Assembly (NCBI GenBank): GCA_963930655.1
Contig: OZ005612.1
Coordinates: 12,839,001-12,903,000, forward strand
From: Myrica gale
Taxonomy: Eukaryota; Streptophyta; Magnoliopsida; Fagales; Myricaceae
Direction: 5' to 3'
DNA length: 64,000 bases
The position numbers were made by a program, and so were the translations under genes. Below the pieces are notes generated by a model. The model was not told the origin of the DNA and made no database searches. It was given only the letters and a program-made list of their open reading frames with translations. Positions 46,268 through 58,863 of this stretch are shown piece by piece; the first letter of the stretch is position 1; each line of letters opens with the position of its first letter.

Positions 46268-46651
46268 ATGGAGGTTCAGAAGGAGGAGGGAGGGGTATTG
46301 TTGAATCATCTTGCATTATTCTTGGTGATGCTGATACTTCTTGACTCCTCTTTCTCATGTGGTGCTGCTGTCCTTGTCAAGAGCAACTCCAGTTTCCGCT
46401 GCGATGGCCGCCTCGAGGAATGCATGATCACCGAGGACTTGGAGATGGAGTTCCTCATGAACCCCTATGTGAGCCGGATTCTCCAAAGTTCTCCTCCACC
46501 AAACTCCGGAAATGGTAATAATCCAATTTATCAGAGACCTTGTGGGCAAGATGAAGACCCTCAATATGATAACTGCATCGCTCCATTAAAACCGGAAAAC
46601 CATGGATGTAAGCATAAAGGTATTTACGTCAAATGCAAACTACCCCCCTAA
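46268..46651 (+). CDS. RALF-like secreted cysteine-rich peptide precursor
   Basis: RALF peptides are secreted signals that bind FERONIA-type receptor kinases at the cell surface and raise apoplastic pH. This single-exon gene codes 127 residues. It has a hydrophobic signal segment (about 14-38), then a pro-region with the family pattern CDGRLEECMITEDLEMEF ending SRIL near residue 72. A proline/asparagine-rich spacer follows, then a C-terminal domain with four cysteines (RPCGQ, DNCIAP, HGCKHK, VKCKLPP) at about 93-124. The usual YISY and RRxL sites are replaced by NPIYQRPCG and SRILQ, so it is an atypical member. The start was chosen because the signal peptide follows and the conserved upstream block ends there. 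A decayed duplicate lies near 33 kb. Confidence 0.68.
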   Translation: MEVQKEEGGVLLNHLALFLVMLILLDSSFSCGAAVLVKSNSSFRCDGRLEECMITEDLEMEFLMNPYVSRILQSSPPPNSGNGNNPIYQRPCGQDEDPQYDNCIAPLKPENHGCKHKGIYVKCKLPP

Positions 46652-47340
46652 ATCGTGTTATCATATTGTTAAATACAGTTGTTAAATAATTAACCATGCA
46701 TGGATTTCGGACGTTAGAAATCCTTTCTTTTTTTCTTTCTTCTTCTATTTCCTTTTTTTTGTTGTTGTTGTTTTGCTTGCTTTAATGTATGTTATCTTAC
46801 AATTCCTACATGGATTGTGATTCTATGTATGTAATGTGTCTAAAATAATAACAATTCCTACATGGATTGTGATTCTATGTATGTAATGTGTCTAAAATAA
46901 TAATGTAATGTATGTTTTGTTGGAATAAATCATGTCTACCGATTGTCGTATAGTCCCGCATGCACATGGGTGTAATTAGAAACCTTATGCAATCGATCAA
47001 AAGATGCAGGTTGGCGGTAGCGGAGGAAGTCTGCTTTAAAGCTTCCAGGAGTGATCCTCAGTAACAATCCCTCCATTGATATTATTGTACACACGAGGCC
47101 CTTAATTCGGTTTTTAATTTTTTATATATCGATATGTCGACGCAACATCGTCTGATGTGATTATATAACTCGATTTGTTTGTTAAATGTAGGCCAGAGCT
47201 TCGCTAAGATGAGTATCAAAGCCTGTTTACTAATTAATCACGTCACTTATTGTCTGGGATACTGAGAGTTTCAGAATTTAACCAAAAAAACAAAATTTAA
47301 GAATTATGTTTAAGTTTTTTGCAGAAAAAATTCAGAGCTT
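46652..47340 (+). other. 3' flank of the RALF-like gene
   Basis: It is matched in order by 33500-34120. It contains a short tandem duplication of ACAATTCCTACATGGATTGTG (46798-46905 region) that is absent from the other copy. No further gene is seen. Confidence 0.55.
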
Positions 47341-47991
47341 TCTCTAGCATGAATCCATGCAGTCCAGGATTGTTCTTATACCAAGAGAAAATCCTGCTGC
47401 TATTCCTAGAATTTATGTTAGAAACCACGTTGAGGTAACCTAGACGTCATCCTCGAATAGCACAGCAACACAAGGGAAAAGGAAGGTAAGGTTGGGCTAG
47501 TGATTTGGGCTAGTGATTAGTCTTGGGACGTGGGGATTTACTCTCCAAGATTTCAAGTTTAAATTTCTTTTAAGGTACTACATACCAACTTTTTGCGATT
47601 ATTCTCAGGATTGCGATTATTCGATTTGTATGGAATAAGGGAAATTGTACAAACTTCAAAATTAATCAGAGTAAAGTTCCAAATACTCTAAAAAAAAGTG
47701 AAATCAACTGAAGGAGATGTAAAGAAAAAAATCCAATTTGGGTACAATGGAAGGACTACACATGCAAGCTTGAGAATTAGTCGGGCTAAACCTCCGAATA
47801 CCATTTCTCATAAAAAAAAAACAATTGTACAAGATCTGAAGCAAAATAAAAAAAAACTGTCACGGATTGCAAATTTTAGAAGAAAAAAAAAAGAAGACAA
47901 GACAAATACACAAGTGTCGGTCTATCACTTTTGCTTGTTCCCACTTTCGTGATGCACGTGACAATCGAGGCCGGTTATTGTGTGAGTGAAG

Positions 47992-48196
47992 CTATTGTGT
48001 GAGTGTGTGAGTGGACGAGTGAGATTAAAAGTTGAGAAATCTAACGATTGACAAAATGCCACGTCAATTAATGAAACCGGGTCGGTTGTGCGGGTCGGGT
48101 TCGTGGGTCGGATTCATTAATTGACGTGACATCTTGTCAGCCGTTAGATTTCTCAACTTCTAATCTCACCCGTCTACTCACACACTCACACAATAA
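47992..48196. mobile_element. fold-back MITE
   Basis: The left arm (GCTATTGTGTGAGTGTGTGA to about 48078) and the right arm (about 48112-48196, ending CACACTCACACAATAACTT) are inverted copies over about 85 bp, with a GC-richer loop of about 35 bp. No clear target duplication was found. Confidence 0.65.
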
Positions 48197-48249
48197 CTTT
48201 TGTCCGTGACAATCTGAAGGTATCGAAGAGACTAAGGACCTAATTATTA

Positions 48250-50200
48250 CTTCGCCCTCTGTATAGCTTCTTTTTTTTATCAATTTTTTTTTTTGTTTAT
48301 GATGATAATAAATTTGGGCTCTCCCATCCTTGTAGGCCGCATCAATAATACTCAACCGGCTAACACTCAAACCCAATAAGCAAATGAAGAAAACCACCAA
48401 ACCGAACAAAAATTGGAGGAATCACCCATGTTAAAAAAACTGCAAATAACCATTACGCGTATGATGATGGAGAAGTATGTATACACCATTTCTGGCCTCT
48501 AGGGACAAAGCATTCGTCCCTAAAGATCAAATTTGCATCTCTCAGTTGTCAACGTAGCGTGTCACTAAAGGCTCTTTAGAGACGGAAATTTCCGTGCAGC
48601 TCGGAAACGGACCTTTAGGGACGAACTCAACCAGCCAATGTTCGAACACATTCGAACATAATTTTTTTTGTTGGCAGCGTGTATTTTTCATCCCTAATTT
48701 GTGTTTGATTTTCATTTGAATTTTTAAGAACACAAGATGTATTTTTAGAGACGAATTCAACCGGTCAATGTTCTTTTTTTTTTTCTAAATAACCGGTCAA
48801 TGTTCAAGCGTATTCAAACAGAATCTTTTTTAACAGCAGGTACTTTTCGTCCCTAGCCAACGTTCGAATATGTTCAAATGATTAAAAACACATGCTCACT
48901 TGTAGGGACGAAAATCTTCGTCGACCACTTTTTGTCTCTAACAAACATTTGAATATGTTTGAACATGAATGAACACATCATTCGAATAGAATTGAACGAT
49001 GGGTCACGCACATTCATTAGGTGATATTTGTTTTGTAATGAACACGTTCGAACATAATCCAACGGTATAAAATGTATGTTAGTAACGATCGTTCGAAAAT
49101 ATCCCGCACAGTGGCGTATCTAGGATGTAAAATGAGGGGGGTCGAATTTCTAAGGCAAAATTATCAAAAAAAATTTCCACATAATATAAAAAGTGTCTTA
49201 AAATTACAATATCACAAATTAAGAACAAAAAACATTAAATTTAACAACATTCTGGTCAAGATTTCTGAGTGCAACGCCCCCCTGCCTCCGCCTCTGTGTG
49301 CAACATTCTGGTCAAGATTTCTGAGTTCTTTTCGTAATTGGATTAAAAAAGGTTGAGTCTAGAAGTAACACATGGAACATTAAGTAGGACAACAAAGACT
49401 GGCGAAGTCTCTGAACAATACATCATTCCCCACCTACACAATTTCAGCACAATCAGCAAAATTAAGCTAGCTGTACAGGTCTGTCATGACACCTTCAACC
49501 TATAAATTTAGCAACATGTTAGCCATCATAAAATCGCAGGTGATGTTTTTCTTCTTCTTTTTTGGGGGGGTGTTGAGCCATAATTCACTGCCATTGATAA
49601 GATGAAAAAGGACTAACTTAAAATTGAAAATTGCGTCACATAAATATATACCAACTAGCTTGGTAAAGTTTCACAGCTCCATATCCAGACAGAGGAGAGA
49701 AAACCACCTTTACCAGAAATGTTTTGTTTAATAGAATTAGAGGCTACCTCCCCTTGCATAGGCCATGGGCCCAATCGACCTCAACTGAATACGAGAGAGA
49801 GATGGAGTGTCAAACCTTCATTGTCACTGGACCATTTTTTTGTCTTCGTGTTCTTCTCTCTTTCTTCTCTCAGGACACAAATCCATAATTTAATTTTTAA
49901 CCTTCATTGGAGGGGTTTTATCTTTAAATTCATATGAGCATGCATTGCATTCTAGTTTGGAAGTCATATACAGTTATATAACAGCTATCAAGTTACTTAT
50001 ATAAAAAAAATAAAAACAGCTATCAAGTCTATCCAAGAACTTTAATCCTATGAACCCTATAATGCTTGTAGAGTCCTAATGAGATGACTATATGTCAGGT
50101 AAGTAGTCATTTCGAATATGGAAATGGAGCAAGCGTGCTTGTGGTCAGTCCAGGAGCCATAGGAGGCTACCTCATTACTCTTGCTGTTTAGCTCACCCTT
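48250..50200. other. gene-free region with GGGACGAA repeats
   Basis: 48500-49080 carries repeated TTTAGGGACGAA, GTTCGAACA and CGTCCCTA motifs, as seen in sub-terminal parts of plant CACTA-like elements, but no CACTA end was located. The remainder has no recognised gene. Confidence 0.35.
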
Positions 50201-50254
50201 TTTTTGCTACAATTATTTAATGTAGTAGATGTTTTTCGATGTTTCATACAGAAG

Positions 50255-50713
50255 TGGAACGGGATGGGTAAAGGCAAAAGAAAGGGTGCACACATGAAGC
50301 ATTCTAATAGTCATCAAGATATGGAGGATGATGCATTTGAACTATCCAAAGTGAGTGGGGAAGAGATTGCATCTCCTAGTTCTTTTCATGATAATACAAG
50401 CAGTTCTTTATGTTGTGTGTCACTGCTGGGCCAAAGTGAATCATCTAATTATGATGTTGCAGCGGATGTCCAAATTTCCCAGTGGCCCTCGGATGGAGGA
50501 GGTAATACAGCAAGTTCAATTGGGATCACTTGTGATGCTGACAAGGAACAAGTTTTTGAGGGGATATCAGAGATATTGTCTGCTGAGGTCAAGGGTGAAA
50601 TGGAAAATTCAGCTAAATTGGTGAATTTCGATGCTCTACCTTCTACAGGAAGCAGTTGCACAGATGCTACTTTTGACCACAATAAAAAAGAATATAATGG
50701 AAGATTTCAGGAT
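50255..50713 (+). pseudogene. unknown host exon, interrupted by LTR element
   Basis: After the acceptor TTTCATACAG the frame codes KWNGMGKGKRKGAHMKHSNS and continues for about 153 residues, with DDAFELSKVSGEEIASPSSF, CVSLLGQSESSNYDVAADV and EGISEILSAEVKGEMENSAK. The composition is acidic and serine-rich, consistent with a real nuclear or regulatory protein. I do not recognise the family. The frame ends just inside the start of the Gypsy LTR, so the native gene probably continued. The upstream exons were not identified. Confidence 0.4.
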
Positions 50714-53700
50714 TGTTAGTGGCAGAAAATAAAAATAAAAGAAAAAGAAAATGAAGGGAGAAGGGAGGTTCACGTAGGAGAAGAGGAAAGGGGGGAAGGG
50801 CAAAATCGTCATTTCTTTCCACCAAGCCTTTGCATTTCACGCATAAAGCCCCAGCCCCCTCCTTTGCCGCATTTTCCCATCTGTCTTTCCCTAAACCGCA
50901 CCTCTCTTGCCCTAAGACACCCAACCGAAGAAGGAAGAAGAAGAAAGGAGAAGGAAAAATAAGAAGAAAAAGAAAGAGGAAGAGGAGAGAAACAAGGTAT
51001 ATATCCTGCCCTTCTAGGTAAAACCCTTGCTGGCCGAAAATGATACTACCCCCTCTCTCTATTTTCTTATTGTTTTCTCTTGCTGGTTGGTTGTTGTTTT
51101 GATGGTAGTTTGTCTAGGTAGTTTTTCTCCTTGTGTTCATGGATGTTTAGTGTAGATCTATGCATGTTTAGTGTAGATCTATGCATGTTTTCTTTGAAGA
51201 TAGTGTAGATCTTGCAAGTGCTTAAGTGTAGCATGGATTTTTACATGAAAACATGGGAAAAAATGGCTGGATCCGAAATGAGGGTTCAAGAGAAATCGGT
51301 TTTGTGCTCTAGGTGTTTGATAAAAGGCCTAAGAGAGGATTGAAACCTAATTTGAGCATGTATGGCCGAATCTATGAGTTGATACATTAGGTTGTATGCA
51401 TGCTAGTCTTGTTGAGAACCACAAATCCCTAAGTGTTAGAGATAAGTTCAGATCTGAAAAAATAGGCAAGAGGACCAATAATGCACACTAGGTGTTTGGT
51501 AAAAAGCCCAAAAGAAATGGGTAAATGCAATGGTGTCAAAATGATGAAGATGGAATCATGGTTTTGTTATAAACTTTGAGTTTGAGTTGTAAAAGTGGGA
51601 GGAATGTGAAAGAATGGTTGCTATTAGGAGATTTTAAATTAGCCTTGGATGTTGGTTGTGACATGGAGAGATTAGGGTTTTGGTTGTTGGAAGTTTGGAA
51701 GGTTAGAAAGATTATTGTGGTTGCTGGAATTTACATATGCAGATTTCAAGGCTGGAATTGAGAGTGTGTTTTGATGCATTTGTGGTTATCCCTTGATCTT
51801 GAGTGGATCCTAGATTGTAGGCCTAGGAAATAGGAAGATTTTAAGCCATACCTTGGATGATTCCGATAACTATCGAATGAGATATACGTTATTCAAGGTC
51901 CGGATGTCAAGCTGCCAGCAGCCTTGCACGACCGGAATGTCAGCTCATTTCGAACACCTTTTGAGGGATCTTTTTAAGTCCAAATGTTACAAGGTTGGTC
52001 TTGAATTTTAAGTCTAAGAGAGAGGAACGTTTTAAGGTAAATTTCGTGTGATTTGAAAACGGCAATAGTGTGGTTGTAGGATTTTTGCTTAATATGAAAT
52101 GTTTTTGAAAATGTATAACAAATTCTACAGTTGTGAAATTTACCCTCAATCTTGACCTATGAAAGCTGAATATTTCAAAAAAATTTGTGTAATTTGGAGC
52201 CATGGTCTGGAAGTTATGAATTTTTAATTTGGAGACGCTAGTGCTGCCCGCTTAGAAATCTTCAGCAGCTTGTATTTTCGGGTAAAGGTTTTGGGTGGCT
52301 AGTAAGCTCCAAATTACTTAGAATTTTGATATGATATGAAAACTTAGTGTGAAGGTCATTTAGAACAAATTTTGTGTGAGTTGGAGGTGTGTAGCATAAG
52401 TTGTGTTTTGAAAAGTTATTGTCGCCCGATGTTCGCTCGACAAGCGCTCGAGCTAAATTCGAGGATTTTTATACAGAGAGCTTTCGCCCGACCAGCGCTC
52501 GAGTTCCGCTCAAGCGGGTTTTCCCCCGGATTTTAAGAAAATTTTCCTAAGATTCTAAGTTTCCTATTGATCTATCGGGAGACCCCACTAGAGTTTTTAC
52601 TCAAGGAAATACTTAACATTTTACGATGATCAACTAGAGGTCAAGAAAACGGACGATTTGTATGATGAGGTGTGAGTAATTTATTGATTACTCTATACGT
52701 TTAGTAAACCTATGAATAACAATAGTATGATTCATTATAGGTAACGAGACGTCCGATACTCAAGCAAGCGAAGGTAAGAGGAGCTTACATTTGTAAGTAG
52801 CAATCGTAAGTAGAAACTTACGCTTTTCAAAAACTGGAATGATACACAGCATGAAAAGTGTTAATGAATAAGCATATCAAGCATGATATATCAAGCATGA
52901 CATTATCAAGCACGACATGAATACATCACGATTATTTGTATTCATTTTTCTCATGAGAAAGAAGGAGAAATTTTATGCAAATGAAAGTATCATTTTTATG
53001 CTACTTTATGACAAGTTTTATGACAAGTTAAGTTAATGAACCCAAGTCGGTCGGTACCGTGCCAATAAGATAGGACATCCACTCCGAATGACGAATGAGA
53101 GAAGGATGGATGATTCCTAAGGGGCACCCACTCCTAAGGAAGAATGAGAGAAGGATGGGTAGTTCCCGAGGTATGTGCAATCACACCGAATGATGCTTGC
53201 AAGAAGGTGTGAACCTCCAAGGGTTGAGTCTAGCCATCAGGCCTGGGGCCACAACAAGGGCTAGCTCAACCAAATGATGTGTTCCCAAGGGAAAGAGGGA
53301 ACGGTTCCGAAAGGAACGCACAACCCTGACTTCAGAGGTAAATGGAGCGTGACAAGTTTAAGAAAGAGATATTTTCAAGAAAGAACGTTTTTAAGTACAT
53401 TGGCTCATTCATATGCAAGCATTAATGTACATTCATGTTTTATGCACGACATGCATTATTTATTGCATGTAAACCCTTACTGAGTCTTTCGACTCATAGT
53501 TTTAAATTGTATCATTCCAGATAACATTGCAGGTGGGGAAATCTAGAAGAGGGACCGACGGAAATGTCCTCTTCTCTTTTGTTGTTTCATTGTAAATTTT
53601 TGGAAAAGCCGACATGAACCTCCGATGTGTGGTGGTCATGGATTATTCGGCCCAGTAAGGTTTAAGGTTTTACCCGATTGGCATTTTGAGACCATTATGT

Positions 53701-53892
53701 AATTAATTCAAGTCATCGGTTGAATAGTAGGTTCTAATGTTCGTATGTACGTTAGACGCTAGCGATATAAAGTTTTTTTTTAAAAAAATTATGTTTTCCG
53801 CTGCAAGAAATTAGTAAGTACGCTGGAGTGTTATCGTTAGGAATGCTCGCGGCTGTCATTAGCCTCGCTGAGCTAGCGTTCGGGGCGTGACA
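50714..53892 (+). repeat. 5' LTR of the Gypsy element
   Basis: Its end and its block at 53045-53345 match the LTRs at 1-2096 and 9018-12514. Near 52270-52510 it has CGCTCGA motifs (GCCCGA, CAGCGCTCGAG). The start is inferred from the TG and from the break in the preceding exon; there is no second LTR to confirm it. Confidence 0.65.
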
Positions 53893-54029
53893 GTTAAGTG
53901 GTATCAGAGGAGTTAAGAGCGAAGTTTAGGAAAAAAGTTTAGCGAACTTAGGACTTGCTACTCGTCTCTTGGATTTCGAGTATGCTAGAAATCTCATGCA
54001 CCTCAACTAGTTGTTAGGATACTTACGTA

Positions 54030-54960
54030 GTGATGGCGTTATATTGCAGGATGCCCCCTAGAAGACAACCCAGGAATCAAAACACGAATGAGAGATACGA
54101 AGAACCGGGTATCACTACTGATGACGTTTTGAGGCATATGGCCCAACTTGTTGCTGAGCAGGTGCAACAGGGAACTAATGGAGAGAGCACAAGGAGTCGC
54201 CCTGAAGGATGCACCTTTGACCAGTTTAACCGCCAACACCCGCCGGTATACAATGGCAAAGGAGATGCCGTTCTTGCAGAGAACTGGCTCTTAGAGATCA
54301 AAGAGTTGCTGGAAGTCATGGGGTGTACAGACGCCCAGAAATTGAACTTTGCCACTTTTAAACTACAAGGAGATGCAAAGAGGTGGTGGCTATCTAAGAA
54401 GCTACTACTGAACCAAGAGTCGGGGCAACAACCCATACCCTGGGAGCGATTTCAACAAGAATTTTTGGACCGTTATTTTCCAAGAACAACTCGGGAGGCA
54501 AAAGCAAGAGAGTTTGCCAATTTGACTCAGGGAGGGATGTCCATGGATCAATATTCCGGTCGATTCATGGAGTTGATAAGGTTTGCTCCGTATTTAGTAC
54601 CAGACGAGGAGAGGAAAGCTAGGAAGTTTGAGGAGGGACTCCATCCCCGAATTTATGGCAGAGTTATGGCCCACAACTTGAAGACTTTGGCAGAAGTCAT
54701 AGAACGGGCGGTGATAGTGGAAAGAGGGTTGCAGAGGATGGCATCATATTATGACCAGCAAAAGAGGAAGACTCCTCCTAAGCTGGAAACATCGCAGGCA
54801 CCCTGGAAGAGGAACAAGCAAGGTTCATCCCAGGCCCAGAATCAGAGACCTGGTGGAGCCTAGAATCAGAGACTTAGTGGAGCCCAGAATCAAAGACCTG
54901 GTGGAGCCCAAAATCAGAGGCCTGGTGAAAGCCAGGTCACATTGCCCGAGATTGTAGGGC
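54030..54960 (+). pseudogene. Gypsy gag region (fossil)
   Basis: The Retrotrans_gag domain is evident: FATFKLQGDAKRWWLSKK, then PWERFQQEFLDRYFP and NLTQGGMSMDQY. Toward the end a 24-bp unit (coding about NQRPGGAQ) is repeated about four times at 54835-54925, followed by a piece of CCHC knuckle. Confidence 0.8.
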
Positions 54961-55039
54961 AAATGGTAATTCAAACCAAGCACCCCGACCCGCACCACAA
55001 GATAATTCGAGGAAGCAAGGCGGTCTAACTCAAGCAAGA

Positions 55040-56790
55040 TTGTATGCTCTTACCTCGAGGGATGCGGAGGACCAAACCAGAGTAGTGGCAGGTAAGTTGC
55101 CCTTGCCTCAGGGAGAAGCCCTTGTTTTATTTGATTCAGGGGCCACGCATTCATTCATTGCATCGGCATATTGTAAGACAAGAGATATAAAACATGAACC
55201 ATTAGAATATCATGTAGTAGTGTCGACACCTACTGGTGGGAGGATCAAATGTGATCGAATAGTGAAGAATTGCCCAATAGAAGTTGAGGGGCAAATAATG
55301 CTGGCTGATCTGATAGTGATGGAGATGGGAGGATTTGACCTTATTTTAGGCATGGATTGGTTGGCAACACACGGTGCTAGCATAAAGTGTTACGAGAAGA
55401 AGGTCGTGTTCCAAAAGGAGGGGAGACCGGATTGTTGTTTTGTAGGCATGAGAAAGATGGAGCGAAGACCGATGATTATTTCGGCCATACAAGCCAAGAG
55501 ATTGTTGCAAGGAGGACATGAGGGGTTCTTAGTTTGGGCGAATGATATACAGAGGGAGACTGCTACGATAGAGCAAACCCCGATAGTAAACGAATTTCCT
55601 CATGTGTTTCCGGAAGAATTACCTGGTTTACCTCCAGATAGAGAAGTGGAGTTTGGCATCGAGTTGGAACCAGGGATGACTCCAATTTCTAAAGCACCGT
55701 ATAGGATGGCACCAGCAGAATTAAAGGAATTGAAGATTCAGCTGGAGGATCTATTGGATAAAGGGTTCATTTGGCCAAGTGTGTCACCTTGGGGAGCACC
55801 GATTTTGTTCTTTAAGAAGAAAGATGGAAGTCTCAGGATGTGCATCGATTACAGGGAGTTGAATAAGGTGACTATAGAGAATAAATACCCGTTACCTCGC
55901 ATTGATGATCTATTTGATCAATTGCAAGGGGCACAGGCATTCTCGAAGATCGACCTGAGATCGGGATATCACCAGTTTATGGATTTGATGAATAGGGTGT
56001 TTCGGGAATTCTTAGACAAGATTGTGGTTGTCTTTATTGATGACATACTAATCTACTCTCGAAATAAGGAGGAACACGAGAAGCATCTAAGGATTGTTCT
56101 ACAAATTCTTAGGGAGAAGAAGTTGTTTGCCAAGTTTTCCAAATGTGAGTTCTGGTTGGAACAAGTTCGCTTTTTAGGGCATGTGGTGTCCGGTGAAGGG
56201 ATCGTCGTGGATCCCTGAAAGGTAGCTGCTATTTCCAAGTGGCCGAGGCCTACAAATGTGAAGGAAGTAAGAAGTTTTCTGGGATTAGCAGGGTACTATC
56301 GAAGGTATATCAAGGGATTCTCAAAGATGGCCAAGCCTTTGACTTCTCTAACAAAGAAAAATGTCAAATTTGAATGGACACACGAGTGTGAGTGGAGTTT
56401 CCAAGAGTTAAAGGCTAATTTAATTACTGCTCTAGTGTTAGCACTACCCTCGGAACATGGAGAGTATGAAATCTATAGCGATGCATCGAAGCAAGGTTTA
56501 GGTTGTGTTTTGATGCAAGACAAAAGGGTAATAGCTTATGCATCTAGACAGTTGAGGCCTCACGAGACGAATTACCCCACGCATGACTTGGAGTTAGCTG
56601 CGGTAGTCTATGCGTTGAAAATATGGAGACACTATCTGTATGGGGTTAAATGTGAGATATTCACCGACCATAAGAGCCTCAAGTATTTTAACACCCAGAA
56701 AGAGCTGAACATGAGGCAGCGGCGATGACTAGAGTTGATTAAAGATTATGATTGCACAATTAGCTATCACCCCGGAAAAGCCAATGTGGT
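55040..56790 (+). pseudogene. Gypsy protease, reverse transcriptase and RNase H (fossil)
   Basis: The protease shows [12 protein letters not shown] near 55130. Reverse transcriptase motifs are [39 protein letters not shown] and [10 protein letters not shown] near 56030. RNase H begins around 56460 with [17 protein letters not shown] and continues with [10 protein letters not shown]. Confidence 0.85.
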
Positions 56791-57880
56791 GGCCGACGCA
56801 CTAAGTAGGAAGTCAGCAGAGACAAGTTCAATGGAGGTGGTGCCCGAGGGAATCATGAGATACTTGAAAAGGGCAGAGATCGTGCTTATCATTACCGATC
56901 AGTTTGTCTCAATAGCAGGGCTCTCATTGCAACCTACCTTGGAGGAGCAGATTCGGGAAGCCCAGAAGAATGATAAGGTGATTGAAGGGATTAGAGTGAG
57001 GATTGGGAAAAAGGAAGACCCCGATTTTGGAGATAAAGATGGGTTGTTACGATATCGAGGCAGAGTTTGTGTGCCAAGTACAAGGGAAATTAAAGATTTG
57101 ATCCTAGCAGAGGCTCATAGTACGCCTTATACCATCCATCCAGGAGGCACGAAGATGTATCAAGATATTAAGAAGGCCTTTCGGTGGCCTAATATGAAGC
57201 GAGAGATAGCCGAGTATGTTGCTCGATGTTTGACTTGCCAGAAAGTGAAAGCAGAGCACCAGAGGCCAGCAGGAACATTAAAGCCTCTAGAGATCCCTGA
57301 ATGGAAGTGGGAAGGGATAGCCATAGATTTTGTAGTAGGGTTGCCTCGAACTACATCGGGTTATGATGCTATATAGGTGATCGTGGACCGATTAACTAAG
57401 TCGGCACACTTCTTACCCATTAAGGTGAAGTATACCCCGGAGAAGTTAGCAGAGATTTATCTCCAAGAGATCATTAGACTACATGGGGTGCCCAAGAGCA
57501 TAGTGTCGGATAGAGATCCGAGATTTACTTCGAGATTCTGGAAACGATTGCAGGAGTCGTTGGGAACCCGATTGAATTTTAGTACCGCTTTCCACCCACA
57601 GACAGATGGGCAGTCGGAAAGGACTATACAAATTCTGGAGGATATGCTCAAGGCTTATGTCATGGATTTCAAAGGAGGATGGGCTCAATACTTGCCTTTA
57701 GCAGAATTCGCGTACAATAACAGTTTTCAAGCAAGTATTGGTGTGGCACCCTATGAAGCCTTGTATGGGAGGAGGTGTAGATCACCATTGTATTGGGATG
57801 AGGTAGGCGAAAGAAGGATGTTAGGGCCAGAAATAGTTTCAGAAACACGGGAAAAGATTCAAGTAATCAAGGAGAACATT
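56791..57880 (+). pseudogene. Gypsy integrase (fossil)
   Basis: The zinc-binding region (HPGGTKMYQDIK followed by CLTCQKVKAEH) is near 57135-57255. The catalytic core follows, with FVVGLPRT, the VDRLTKSAHFLP stretch, SDRDPRFTSRFW and FHPQTDGQSERT to about 57625. The C-terminal part fades near 57880. Confidence 0.85.
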
Positions 57881-58760
57881 TTCGTGCCAAAAAGGGGGGT
57901 TCTAAAGTTTCATTTTGCTGGTTCGAAGGTTGTTTGTGGGTGGTTGCTGAGTCTCCCAAAGATTTTTCTCCCAAGACCACCTTTCATTATTGCCTTTTTC
58001 TCTTGCTGTTCCCGTAGAGACCAAAAGCTTGTTGCTTTTGGCTTTGTTTCTTTCGTAGCTTTTAGAGTAGTTGTTGCTTTCGGTTCTTTCTTTTAGAGTT
58101 GTTTTCATTGCTTTTTCTCTTGCTGTTGTTTACACCGAATACACTCTCTTTCATTTATATTTACACTTTTATTTCAGTTGTAGAACTTGTCTGGACCGAA
58201 TGTCATATTCTATTTAAGTTTCAGATTTGAGTTATGCTTTGGTTGGATGATTAAATGTTATGTTATATTTTCATTTCACTTCCTTAATGTTAGAATAGTG
58301 TTTGGTTTTGTTTTTGTTAGTTTTATTGAGTATGGGCATGAATGGATTGTGACTAGCTAGAGGTTGGGTACAAAGTGTTCGATGAAATGTCTCTTAGAGC
58401 AGGTTTAATGCCAAACGATGTTTATTCGACAACTACTTGAGTTTATCTAGTTTCAACTCCATCCCATGCTACGTTTATGATTATGTGTTTTTCTTGTTAG
58501 CTCTTTATTAATCTTTTAGCACTTACATTGATCGCAACTCAAAATCTCAAAATCATGGATGGTATCCAAAAACCCAACCTTTCCCTTTGTAAATACCATT
58601 TTCATTGTAAATAGAACATAGTTTCTTTTATTGTAATGGTGATTGGAATGAAAAAAATTGAACACATCGTTTCTTGTGGAGATGACCTAGGACTTCCCTA
58701 GTATTATTTGACAACCTCCTACGCTTGGGAGTAATTCACTAATCATTTTTAGTTAAGTCA
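57881..58760 (+). repeat. Athila-like 5' LTR (58093-58760 matched to the 3' LTR)
   Basis: 58093-58760 is a 668-bp direct copy of 61878-62545. It ends TTAGTTAAGTCA and is followed, after AGTTTT, by the primer site TGGCGCCGTTTCCGG at 58767, typical of Athila-group Gypsy elements. The part 57881-58092 is not matched in the second copy and may be the start of the LTR. Confidence 0.72.
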
Positions 58761-58863
58761 AGTTTTTGGCGCCGTTTCCGGGGAACGGTAAGTTCAATTG
58801 ACATTCTATTGCCAGTTTAATTCACACTCATACACTTGATATCACTCTCTTAGGAAATCATGT

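Larger units (their letters stand above)
50714..57880 (+). mobile_element. Gypsy element with long LTR (Tekay/Del-like), 3' part missing
   Basis: The 5' LTR (probable start TGTTAGTGGC at 50714, end GGGGCGTGACA at 53892) is followed by the primer site TGGTATCAGAGG at 53899-53910. The interior gives gag, protease, reverse transcriptase, RNase H and integrase in the Gypsy order, up to about 57880, where a different LTR element begins. No chromodomain end and no 3' LTR are seen. The element is broken, with several interruptions, and is a fossil. The LTR length of about 3.2 kb fits the Del/Tekay group. Confidence 0.8.

Noticed and set aside
48480-49080. A CACTA element built on GGGACGAA repeats
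   Set aside because: The motif fits, but neither CACTA end nor a 3-bp duplication could be located.
57881-58092. A firm 5' boundary and target duplication for the Athila-like element
   Set aside because: Candidate TG starts were compared with the bases after 62545 and none gave a matching duplication.
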